Assembly (NCBI RefSeq): GCF_016741855.1
Contig: NZ_JAERRH010000018.1
Location: forward strand, 103,810-167,809
Direction of reading: 5' to 3'
Source: Streptomyces musisoli
GTDB taxonomy: Bacteria > Actinomycetota > Actinomycetes > Streptomycetales > Streptomycetaceae
DNA length: 64,000 bases
The notes beneath the pieces were generated by a model, which saw only the letters and a program-made list of their open reading frames with translations, was not told the origin of the DNA and made no database searches. Below, in pieces: positions 47,983 through 55,691 of this stretch. A program made the translations under genes and the position numbers. How positions within the stretch are numbered: position 1 is the first letter of the stretch; each line of letters opens with the position of its first letter.

Positions 47983-48568
47983 GCGCGGCAAGCCCCCGGT
48001 CGAGCCCGTCACGCTCAAGATCCTCGTGGCCGGCGGCTTCGGGGTGGGCAAGACGACCCTCGTCGGCGCGGTCAGCGAGATCAGGCCGCTGCGCACCGAG
48101 GAACTGCTCACCGAGGCCGGGCGGCCCGTCGACGACACCAGCGGAGTCGAGGCCAAGCACACCACCACGGTGGCCATGGACTTCGGCCGCATCACACTGC
48201 GCGAGGACCTGGTGCTCTACCTGTTCGGCACGCCCGGGCAGGAGCGGTTCTGGTTCATGTGGGACGAGTTGTCCGAGGGCGCCCTCGGCGCCGTCGTCCT
48301 CGCCGACACGCGCCGTCTGGAGGACTGTTTCGCGGGCATCGACTACTTCGAGCGGCGCTCCATACCGTTCCTCGTCGGCGTCAACTGCTTCGAGGGAGCC
48401 GCCCGCTATCCCGCCGAAGCCGTCCGCCAAGCCCTCGACCTGGACGACGACGTGCCCGTCCTGCTGTGCGACGCCCGTGACCGGGAGTCGGTCAAGGAGG
48501 TGCTCATCGGGCTCGTCCGGCACGCCATGGAATACGCGGCCGACCGCCGTCAGGCCGTCGTCGGCTGA
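47963..48568 (+). CDS. cvnD: Conservon small GTPase CvnD
   Basis: 201 residues, Ras-like GTPase of the conservon family. P-loop GGFGVGKTT at 24-32 and G3 motif GTPGQERF are intact. The usual NKxD is NCFE, as I recall for this family. The ATG at 47963 has AGGAG 9 bp upstream and lies inside the end of the oxoprolinase gene. It acts downstream of CvnA/B in a membrane-linked switch whose output is unknown. Confidence 0.92.
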
Positions 48569-48610
48569 CCGCCCGGCACGGCCCGGCTCGCCGCGCCGCC
48601 GGCCGGCGGA

Positions 48611-48648
48611 CACGGCCCGTACCCCCGCCGACCGGGGTACGGGCCGTG
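48611..48648. terminator. 15-bp hairpin terminator between cvnD and glpK
   Basis: CACGGCCCGTACCCC (48611-48625) pairs perfectly with 48634-48648 around an 8-nt loop. It lies between convergent genes and can serve both. One copy of the iterated palindrome CACGCGCGCGTG follows at 48666. Confidence 0.85.
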
Positions 48649-48691
48649 GTCCTGTACGGAGCGCCCACGCGCGCGTGCGGCCGCCTCGCCG

Positions 48692-50212
48692 CTACGCCCC
48701 GTCCTCCTCCGTCCAGCCGAAGCTCTTCTCCACGGCCCTGCGCCAGTTCCGGTACTCGCCGTCTCGGACCGACGCCGCCATCGCCGGCGTCCACTCCGCG
48801 TCCTTCCGCCAGTGCGACTTCAGCTCGTCCAGGTCGTTCCACACGCCCGTGGCCAGCCCGGCCGCGTAGGCGGCGCCCAGGCAGGTCGTCTCCGAGACCC
48901 GGGGCCGGATCACCGGTACGCCGAGGACGTCCGCCTGGTGCTGCATGAGCAGGTTGTTGCGCGTCATGCCGCCGTCGACCTTCAGCGCGGTGATCGGCAC
49001 CCCGGAGTCCTGGTACATCGCGTCCACGACCTCCCGCGTCTGCCAGCTCGTCGCCTCCAGCACCGCGCGCGCGAGGTGGGCCTTCGTCACGTACCGGGTG
49101 AGGCCGGTGACGACTCCGCGCGCGTCGGAGCGCCAGTAGGGCGCGAAAAGGCCGGAGAACGCCGGCACGATGTAGGCGCCGCCGTTGTCCTCGACGCTCG
49201 CGGCCAGCGTCTCGATCTCGTCGGCGCTCCGGATGATCCCGAGCTGGTCGCGGAACCACTGGACCAGCGCGCCCGTTATCGCTATGGACCCCTCCAGGCA
49301 GTACACCGGCGCCTCCCCGCCGATCTTGTAGCCCATCGTCGTCAGCAGCCCGTTCTTCGAGGGCACCGGCCGGTTGCCGGTGTTCAGCAGCAGGAAACTG
49401 CCGGTGCCGTAGGTGTTCTTCGCGGTGCCGACGTCATAGCAGGCCTGCCCGAACACGGCGGCCTGCTGGTCGCCCAGCGCCGAGGCCACGGGCACCCCGG
49501 ACAGCTGCCCGACCGCCGTGCCGTACACCTCGGCGGAGGACCGGATCTCCGGCAGCACGGCCTCGGGCACGTTCATCGCGGACAGGACGGAGGGATCCCA
49601 CTGGAGGGTGTCCAGGTTCATCAGCATGGTGCGGCCGGCGTTCGTGACGTCGGTGACGTGCCGGCCGCCGTCGGTGCCGCCCGTGAGGTTCCAGATCAGC
49701 CAGGAGTCGATGGTCCCGAACGCGATCTCACCGTGCTCGGCCCGCCGGCGCAGACCGGGCACATGGTCCAGCAGCCAGGCCACCTTGGGCCCGGAGAAGT
49801 AGCTGGCCAGCGGCAGTCCGGTGCGCTCGCGGAAGCGGTCCTGGCCGTCCGCGCCGCCCAGTTCGCCGCACAGGGCCGCGGTGCGGGTGTCCTGCCAGAC
49901 GATCGCGTTGTGCACGGGCTTGCCGGTGGCCCGGTCCCACAGGACCGTGGTCTCCCGCTGGTTGGTGATGCCGAGAGCGCTCAGCCGGCCGGCGTGCAGC
50001 CCCGCCCTGGCGAGCGCCCCCGCCACCACGGCCTGCACCTTGGACCAGATCTCGGTGGCGTCGTGTTCCACCCATCCGGGCCTGGGAAAGATCTGCCGGT
50101 GCTCGCGCTGGTCGACGGCCACGATCGCGCCGCTGTGGTCGAAGACGATGCAGCGGCTGGACGTGGTGCCCTGGTCGATGGCGGCGACATAGGTGTCGGC
50201 GGTGTCCGTCAT
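48692..50212 (-). CDS. glpK: Glycerol kinase
   Basis: 506 residues, FGGY kinase family. It has DQGTTSSRCIVFDHSG at the N-terminus, ITNQRETTVLWDRATG, and DGGMTRNNLLMQHQADVLGV in the C-terminal domain. It phosphorylates glycerol to glycerol-3-phosphate. The length and motifs are complete. glpF lies 173 bp upstream on the same strand, so the two form a glycerol uptake unit. No glpD or gylR is adjacent. Confidence 0.95.
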   Translation of the reverse strand: MTDTADTYVAAIDQGTTSSRCIVFDHSGAIVAVDQREHRQIFPRPGWVEHDATEIWSKVQAVVAGALARAGLHAGRLSALGITNQRETTVLWDRATGKPVHNAIVWQDTRTAALCGELGGADGQDRFRERTGLPLASYFSGPKVAWLLDHVPGLRRRAEHGEIAFGTIDSWLIWNLTGGTDGGRHVTDVTNAGRTMLMNLDTLQWDPSVLSAMNVPEAVLPEIRSSAEVYGTAVGQLSGVPVASALGDQQAAVFGQACYDVGTAKNTYGTGSFLLLNTGNRPVPSKNGLLTTMGYKIGGEAPVYCLEGSIAITGALVQWFRDQLGIIRSADEIETLAASVEDNGGAYIVPAFSGLFAPYWRSDARGVVTGLTRYVTKAHLARAVLEATSWQTREVVDAMYQDSGVPITALKVDGGMTRNNLLMQHQADVLGVPVIRPRVSETTCLGAAYAAGLATGVWNDLDELKSHWRKDAEWTPAMAASVRDGEYRNWRRAVEKSFGWTEEDGA

Positions 50213-50385
50213 GGCTGTCCCTGGGTCGCTGGGTCGGGTCGCTGTTCGGAAGGCCGTGGGGATCGGTGGCCGGGCGGTGGAAGCCGGGCGCGGGAACCTG
50301 TGGGTTCAGAAAGCCGTGTCACGGGGGTCCGGAAGGCCGCGCCGCACAGGTTCGGCGCAGGTTCGGATGGCCGCGTCACGGGGGT
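50213..50385. repeat. glpF-glpK spacer with copies of the glpF 3' end
   Basis: The plus strand reads TTCAGAAGGCCGCG at the glpF stop and repeats related words just downstream of glpF: TTCAGAAAGCCGTG at about 50305 and TCCGGAAGGCCGCG at about 50328, with GTCACGGGGGT between copies. These look like imperfect duplications of the gene's end. Confidence 0.55.
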
Positions 50386-51135
50386 TCAGAAGGCCGCGTT
50401 GTAGATGAGGCCGGCGAGTACGCCACCGATCAGCGGACCGACCACCGGGACCCAGGCGTATCCCCAGTCGGAGGTGCCCTTGTGGGGGATCGGCAGGAAG
50501 GTGTGCACGATGCGCGGGCCGAGGTCGCGGGCCGGGTTGATGGCGTACCCCGTGGGGCCGCCGAGGGAGAGGCCGATGCCCACGACGAGCAAGGAGACGA
50601 TCAGCACGGTGGTGCCGGACTCGCCGAGCCCCTTCGTGAGCCCGAAGGCGAGGACCGGCAGGACCAGCGCGACGGTCGCGATGATCTCGGTGACGAGATT
50701 GGCGACCGGGTTACGTATCTCCGGGATGGTCGAGAAGATGCCGAGGGTCGGAACGGGTGCGTCGGCGGTGCCCTCGGTGGTGCCCTCCGTGCGGACGTTG
50801 GCCTGGAACTGGGCGAGGTACACCAGATAGGCCAGCACCGCGCCGAGCATGGCGCCGACGATCTGCCCGAGCAGATACACCCAGACCTTCCCCCACTTGC
50901 CGGTGTCCATGGCGATGCCGATGGTGACCGCCGGGTTGAGGTGACCACCGGAGAGGGGTGCGGCGGTGTACGCGCCGGCGAGCACACCGAAACCCCAGCC
51001 GAAGGCGATCACGACCCAGCCGGCGGCCCGCGCCTTGGAGTACCTGAGGGTGACGGCGGCACAGACTCCGGCACCGAACAGGATCAGAATCGCGGTGCCG
51101 ATGACCTCGCCGACGAAGATGTCTCCGTTGCTCAT
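50386..51135 (-). CDS. glpF: Glycerol uptake facilitator (aquaglyceroporin)
   Basis: 249 residues, MIP family with six membrane helices. The two half-helix motifs are GGHLNPAVT and INPARDLGPR; Asp after the second NPAR is typical of glycerol-conducting members. It admits glycerol for the adjacent GlpK. The ATG at 51135 is preceded by AAAGGGAG. Confidence 0.94.
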   Translation of the reverse strand: MSNGDIFVGEVIGTAILILFGAGVCAAVTLRYSKARAAGWVVIAFGWGFGVLAGAYTAAPLSGGHLNPAVTIGIAMDTGKWGKVWVYLLGQIVGAMLGAVLAYLVYLAQFQANVRTEGTTEGTADAPVPTLGIFSTIPEIRNPVANLVTEIIATVALVLPVLAFGLTKGLGESGTTVLIVSLLVVGIGLSLGGPTGYAINPARDLGPRIVHTFLPIPHKGTSDWGYAWVPVVGPLIGGVLAGLIYNAAF

Positions 51136-51485
51136 GGCGGCTCCCTTTGGCGCCGTTAGGGGGCGATCGGCCCCGGCCCTGTCGTGCAGGACGGTTACCT
51201 TGGCGACTTCAGCCGAAGGCAGGGAGGGCCCCGCGCCCCGCCCGGCGTCCGTGACGAGCGTGCCGTCGCAGCCGGACCGCCCAGGAGAGCCGGGCCCCGG
51301 AGCAGGGCAGACCCGTGCGGCAGTGCCTGATAACACCGAGAATGTATGGCGATGTCGGCTGACACCGGGAAGTGTTCACCGGCGTCCCGGGGGCGTCAAG
51401 GTTGCCGACGGCGACGGTGACACCGGTCTGCCCGTCGGCCCCGGCGAGACGGGTGAGCCACAACGGACGCAGCAGCGGCGTCCGT
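51136..51485. promoter_or_regulatory. 350-bp region upstream of glpF
   Basis: It holds the glpF promoter region and the 3' flank of the GGDEF gene. An AT-richer patch at 51325-51375 is the most promoter-like part. No convincing operator or coding sequence was found. GylR-type IclR control is known for glycerol operons, but no site is claimed here. Confidence 0.3.
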
Positions 51486-53165
51486 TCACCACCGTGGCTC
51501 GGCGGCCGCGTATCCGGCCTGCGCCGGAGCCGCCCCCGGGCTGCCGCGCCGGACCTCGTGGCCGGGGAACCCGGCGCGCCCGAGCACCCAGCTCGCGCCG
51601 TTCAGCGCCTTGGCCGCCTTCTTCAGCGGAGCGAGCTGGGCGGCGGCCTGGTGGTGGTCGCTCACGCTGCCCGGATCGCAGACGACGGTCGCCAGGGACA
51701 GCGTGACGGGCCGGCCGCCCGCCGCCCAGGCAGCGTCCAGCACGGCGGCCGCCAGCGGACCGAGCGCCTCCTCGTCGGCCAGCACCAGGAAGTCGTCCCC
51801 GCCGATGTGCCCCACGCGCGCGTGCCCCGCGACCGCCTGCTGGAGCGCGCTGCCCACGGCGCGGATCAACTCGTCGCCGGCGGCGAACCCGGCTCCGTCG
51901 TTGACCTGTTTGAAGTCATCGATGTCCAGCCAGCTGAGCGCGAACGACCGGCCGTCGGAGATCCGCCGGTCCACCTCGCCGACGATCGTGTCCGAACCCG
52001 GCAGTCTGGTCAGCGGGTTGAGTCCCGCGGCCTCCTCGACCCGGCTCTCTGCCAGCGCCCGGACCAGATCGGCCAGCCGTACGACCCCCACGCACCGGCC
52101 GTGTCCGTCGATCACCGCCACATCGTCGGAGGTCCGGTCCCTGCCGCCGACCGCCACCACGTCCAGCACCTCCCAGGCCGTCGCGTCGGCGCCGACCGTG
52201 CGGGGCGCGTCCCCCAGCTTGAAGGCCGGGCGGTCGGCGTACAGGGCATGCCCGTAGCGGCCGGACATGGACAGCAGGAAGCGCGAACGGTGCACCGACC
52301 GGACGGGCCGGCCGGAGGGGTCCACCAGCAGCACCCCGGAGACATCCGGAGAACCGGTCAGCAGGGCCCGCACCTGCCCGGCCGACGCGGTCAGTGGCAG
52401 TACGGCGGCGGGCCGCACGAACTCCCGCACCGACGGCCCGGACCGTGGCAGGGCCACCACACCGGGAGCGAGGGGGGGAACGTATACGTCCGCGGCCGGG
52501 ATCCGGGCCGGCGGCGCGAACAGCTCGCCCTGGGCCAGCTGGGCGCCGGCCGCCATTGCCGCCGCGCACTGGAGCTCGGTCTCCACGCCCTCCACCGCGA
52601 CCAGGGCGCCCAGTTCCTCGCACAGGGTGCGCATCGCCCGCACGGCGGCCGGCCGTGCCAGCAGCGAGGCGTCGAGCTTGACCAGGTCGGGGGAGAGGTC
52701 GGTGAGCAGCCTGAGCGGTAGGTCCCCGTCCCCGATGCCGTCCGCGCTGATCCGGAAGCCCTGCCCGCGCAGCGCGGCCACCGCCTCCAGCAGGGCCTGG
52801 TGCGGCACGTGCGTACAGGGCGGGACGATGTCGAGGGTCACCTCCCAGGGCATGCGGCCCGCCGCGCGCACGGCGTCATGCAGGCAGGTGAGGCCGCCGA
52901 GGTCGGCGAGCGTGGCCGCGAACACGTTCAGATGCAGCGGCAGCAGCGTCTCCTTGCGTGCCGCCGCACGGAGCGCCAGCACGGTCAGTCTGGCGTCGAG
53001 TTCGGGATCCCGGCGCGCCTCGGCCAGGATGTCGCCGGTTTCCGGGCGGGCGAGTATCTCCAGTGCGGCGACCGCGCCCGTCCTCAGGTTGACCACCGGC
53101 TGGAAGGCGAAGCGGAGAGTATCCGTCCAGGAGTGCACGGGAGCATGATGGCGCTGCCCGCGCAC
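51486..53165 (-). CDS. EAL-CBS-GGDEF cyclic-di-GMP protein with degenerate EAL domain
   Basis: 559 residues in three parts. The EAL-like domain (10-230) has EIL for EAL and keeps VKLD, AVEGVET and QGELF, but ADGIGDG replaces the metal-binding DDFGTG and LDIVPP replaces the ExTE region, so phosphodiesterase activity is doubtful. CBS-like modules (260-390) follow. The GGDEF domain (400-540) is well kept (DIDDFKQVND; GGDDF), without an obvious RxxD inhibitory site. No membrane segment is seen. It may be a diguanylate cyclase with a c-di-GMP-sensing EAL domain. The start is uncertain; a GTG at 53138 is equally possible. Confidence 0.82.
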   Translation of the reverse strand: MRGQRHHAPVHSWTDTLRFAFQPVVNLRTGAVAALEILARPETGDILAEARRDPELDARLTVLALRAAARKETLLPLHLNVFAATLADLGGLTCLHDAVRAAGRMPWEVTLDIVPPCTHVPHQALLEAVAALRGQGFRISADGIGDGDLPLRLLTDLSPDLVKLDASLLARPAAVRAMRTLCEELGALVAVEGVETELQCAAAMAAGAQLAQGELFAPPARIPAADVYVPPLAPGVVALPRSGPSVREFVRPAAVLPLTASAGQVRALLTGSPDVSGVLLVDPSGRPVRSVHRSRFLLSMSGRYGHALYADRPAFKLGDAPRTVGADATAWEVLDVVAVGGRDRTSDDVAVIDGHGRCVGVVRLADLVRALAESRVEEAAGLNPLTRLPGSDTIVGEVDRRISDGRSFALSWLDIDDFKQVNDGAGFAAGDELIRAVGSALQQAVAGHARVGHIGGDDFLVLADEEALGPLAAAVLDAAWAAGGRPVTLSLATVVCDPGSVSDHHQAAAQLAPLKKAAKALNGASWVLGRAGFPGHEVRRGSPGAAPAQAGYAAAEPRW

Positions 53166-53203
53166 GCCCAGGCCCAGTTCACATGACGTTCACGCAGGAT
53201 TCC

Positions 53204-53230
53204 GGGTCGGTCACACAGCGTGTGCGACCC
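53204..53230. terminator. Hairpin downstream of the thiolase gene
   Basis: GGGTCG and CGACCC enclose an inner CACAC/GTGTG stem. It is 42-68 bp past the minus-strand thiolase stop and upstream of the GGDEF gene, so it probably separates the two transcripts. Confidence 0.5.
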
Positions 53231-53271
53231 CACGGCTCCCGCGGGTCGTACACCGCTCGCGACCGCTTCGC

Positions 53272-54462
53272 TCACCGCACGGCGACCACCGAGGACCCGT
53301 GCCCGAAAAGCCCCTGGTTGGCGGTGATGCCCACCCGCGCCCCGGCCACCTGGCGGTCGCCCGCCGCACCGCGCAGCTGCCAGGTCAGCTCGCAGACCTG
53401 GGCGATGGCCTGGGCCGGCACGGCCTCCCCGAAGGAGGCCAGCCCACCGCTGGTGTTCACGGGTATCCGGCCGCCCGGAGCGGTCGCGCCCTCCCGGAGC
53501 AGCTTCGCCCCCTCGCCCTCGCCGCACAGTCCGAGGTCCTCGTACCACTGCAGCTCCATTGCGGTGGACAGGTCGTACACCTCGGCCAGGGACAGGTCCT
53601 CGGGGCCGGTGCCCGCCTCTTCGTAGGCGGCCCGGGCGATGGACGCCCGGAAAGTCTCGGCCGGCGGTGCCACCGAGGCCGCGGAGTCCGTGGCGATGTC
53701 CGGCAGGTCCAGCACCGTGTTCGGGAAGCGGGGGGTCACCGTCGACACCGCCCGGATCCGCACCGGCCGGGCGGCACCGTGCCGGTGCGCGAAGTCCAGG
53801 CTGGACAGCACCAGGGCGGCCCCGCCGTCGGAGGTGGCGCAGATGTCCAGCAGCCGCAGGGGATCGGCGACCACGGCGGAGGCGGCCACCTCCTCGGCGG
53901 TGACCCGCTTGCGGTAGCGGGCGTACGGGTTGAGCGCCCCGAGGGCGGCGTTCTTCACCTTGACCAGCGCGAAGTCCTCGGGTGTGTCCCCGTGCACCGC
54001 CATCCGCCGCCGCGCGTACAGCCCGAAGTACGCCGGATTCGTCGCGCCGAGCAGGCGGAAGCGCAGCCAGTCCGGATCGTCGGGGCGCTCCCCGCCGGCG
54101 GGCCGGAAGAACCCCTTGGGGGCGGCGTCCGCGCCCACCACCAGGACGACGTCGGCGAGGCCGGCGAGGATCTGCGCACGAGCCGCGGCGATGGCCTGGG
54201 CCCCGGACGCGCAGGCCGCGTACACGCTGGTCACCCTGGCTCCCTGCCAGCCCAGGGCCTTGGCGAACGTGGCCCCCGCGACATACCCGGGGTAGCCGCC
54301 GCGCACCGTGTCCGCGCCCACGACGGAGCCGACCTCCCGCCAGCCGAGACCCGCGTCCGCGAGAGCCGCGCGGGCCGCCGCCGTCCCGTACTCCACGAAG
54401 CCGCGGCCCCACTTGCCCCAGGGATGCATGCCCGCACCGAGCACCGCCACGTCCTCCGTCAT
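53272..54462 (-). CDS. Thiolase-fold lipid-transfer-type protein
   Basis: 396 residues, thiolase superfamily of the lipid-transfer/SCP-x group. C84 in YAACASGAQA is at the nucleophile position; GGLASFGEAVPAQAIAQV and ITANQGLFGHGSSVV occupy the C-terminal region where classical thiolases have GGHPxGxSG and CGG motifs. It is coupled by 4 bp to a DUF35 protein, a standard pairing in steroid and acyl-CoA metabolism. It may perform a retro-aldol or thiolytic step on an acyl-CoA. The substrate is not known. ATG at 54462. Confidence 0.85.
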   Translation of the reverse strand: MTEDVAVLGAGMHPWGKWGRGFVEYGTAAARAALADAGLGWREVGSVVGADTVRGGYPGYVAGATFAKALGWQGARVTSVYAACASGAQAIAAARAQILAGLADVVLVVGADAAPKGFFRPAGGERPDDPDWLRFRLLGATNPAYFGLYARRRMAVHGDTPEDFALVKVKNAALGALNPYARYRKRVTAEEVAASAVVADPLRLLDICATSDGGAALVLSSLDFAHRHGAARPVRIRAVSTVTPRFPNTVLDLPDIATDSAASVAPPAETFRASIARAAYEEAGTGPEDLSLAEVYDLSTAMELQWYEDLGLCGEGEGAKLLREGATAPGGRIPVNTSGGLASFGEAVPAQAIAQVCELTWQLRGAAGDRQVAGARVGITANQGLFGHGSSVVAVR

Positions 54463-54905
54463 GCCGCCACCCCCGTCGGCCGCCAGTGCCAGATGGTCCA
54501 CGTCGTCTCCGCGTCCTCGTGGAGCACGCCGGGGACGACCCGCACCTCCATGCCCACCGTCAGATCGGCGACGGTGACCCCGGGAGCGGCCTGCCCCAGC
54601 ACCACGATCCGCTCGGCCTCCAGCTCCACCGCGATCAACGTGTACGGCTCCCACGGAAGTTCCGCATTGCTCACATAGGGTGACGGTGGACGGTATCGGC
54701 TGTCGGTGTACGACCAGACGCGTCCCCTTTGCGACAACGAGACCTCCTCCAGGGTTCCGCCCGCGCAGTGCGGATTGCGGCAGTGGGCGTCCTCGCGCGG
54801 GAAGAAGACCGAGGCGCAGGCCGTGCAGCGGGTGCCCAGCAGGCGGAAGCCGTCACCCTCACCGGTGAACCAGTCGGCGACCGCGGGCATGCGTGTGTGC
54901 GTCAA
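54459..54905 (-). CDS. DUF35 zinc-ribbon/OB-fold acyl-CoA-associated protein
   Basis: 148 residues: a zinc ribbon with C27, C30, C42 and C47, then an OB-fold (GRVWSYTDSRY; PYTLIAVELEAERIVVLGQA). DUF35 proteins bind acyl-CoA and form complexes with thiolase-like partners, here the next gene. TTG start at 54905 with GGAGGG 3-4 bp upstream; an ATG 15 bp further in is the alternative. A TetR-type palindrome lies 22 bp before the start. Confidence 0.87.
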   Translation of the reverse strand: MTHTRMPAVADWFTGEGDGFRLLGTRCTACASVFFPREDAHCRNPHCAGGTLEEVSLSQRGRVWSYTDSRYRPPSPYVSNAELPWEPYTLIAVELEAERIVVLGQAAPGVTVADLTVGMEVRVVPGVLHEDAETTWTIWHWRPTGVAA

Positions 54906-54925
54906 AGACCCTCCCCACGAAACTA

Positions 54926-54942
54926 TCTGACGGATCGTCAGA
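54926..54942. promoter_or_regulatory. TetR-type operator upstream of the DUF35/thiolase operon
   Basis: TCTGACGGATCGTCAGA has perfect 7-bp arms and a 3-bp centre. TGACGGATCGTCA-like sites are typical of TetR regulators of lipid metabolism in actinobacteria. No TetR gene is present nearby, so the regulator would be encoded elsewhere. Confidence 0.65.
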
Positions 54943-55017
54943 AGTGTGCCACGGGCAACCTGAAATGGGCAGGCCGATTCTGTGAACCGAAAGGCCCGGG
55001 AAGGCGTCGTGATACAG

Positions 55018-55060
55018 GAGGGGCGGCCGGGACCGACGGGGGTGATTCCGGCCGCCCCTC
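55018..55060. terminator. 13-bp hairpin between divergent genes
   Basis: GAGGGGCGGCCGG and CCGGCCGCCCCTC are perfect complements around a 17-nt loop. It lies between the divergent DUF35 and NUDIX genes, where a terminator is not expected. It may end a small unrecognised transcript or insulate the two promoters. Confidence 0.6.
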
Positions 55061-55132
55061 ACTGATACGCCGCTTACTGGTTCGCCCGTTCCTGACGCCT
55101 CAGTGCCGGAACACATCCCTCCCCTGATCGGA

Positions 55133-55138
55133 TACAGT
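55133..55138 (+). promoter_or_regulatory. Candidate -10 of a leaderless NUDIX gene
   Basis: TACAGT lies 6 bp before the GTG at 55145, the spacing typical of leaderless Streptomyces mRNAs. No ribosome site precedes that GTG. Confidence 0.45.
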
Positions 55139-55144
55139 CCGCGC

Positions 55145-55681
55145 GTGTCCGAAACTCAGCACCCGACTGCCAACTCCGCGCCCGGCTCCTACTGTTCGAG
55201 CTGCGGAGCGCCCTATGGAGAGGGCATTTCCGGCTGGCCGCGCACCTGTCCGTCCTGCGGGACCGTCGCCTACCGCAACCCGCTGCCGGTCGCGGTCGCG
55301 CTCCAGCCCGTGTACGACACCAAGGGCACCGCCCTGGTCGTCATCACCCGAACGGTCGCCCCCGCGCGCGGAGGCACGGCCCTGCCCGGTGGCTACATCG
55401 ACGACCGCGAGGACTGGAAACAGGCCGTCGTCCGCGAACTCGAGGAAGAGACCGGAATCGACGCAGCCGCCCGCGACGTGCGGCTCGTGGACGCCATGAG
55501 TTCACCCGACGGGCACCTCCTGCTGTTCGGGCTGCTGCCGGAGCGCCCGGCCGACACACTGCCGGCCTCCGGCCCCACGGACGAGACCGAGGGCTGGCGG
55601 CTGCTGCGCAGGCCCGGCGAACTCGCCTTCCCCCTGCACACGGTGGCCGCCAAGGCGTGGTTCGAGGGCCGCTACATGTGA
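55145..55681 (+). CDS. Zinc-ribbon NUDIX hydrolase
   Basis: 178 residues. A zinc ribbon (C17, C20, C35, C38) precedes a NUDIX domain with the complete box at 83-105 (GYIDDRE ... RELEEETGI). NudC-like and related NUDIX proteins with such ribbons act on NADH or ADP-ribose-type substrates. The substrate here is not determined. The GTG at 55145 was preferred to an upstream GTG at 55103 because a TACAGT -10 ends 6 bp before it and the conserved sequence starts after it. Confidence 0.85.
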   Translation: MSETQHPTANSAPGSYCSSCGAPYGEGISGWPRTCPSCGTVAYRNPLPVAVALQPVYDTKGTALVVITRTVAPARGGTALPGGYIDDREDWKQAVVRELEEETGIDAAARDVRLVDAMSSPDGHLLLFGLLPERPADTLPASGPTDETEGWRLLRRPGELAFPLHTVAAKAWFEGRYM

Positions 55682-55691
55682 GCCGGGCGGC

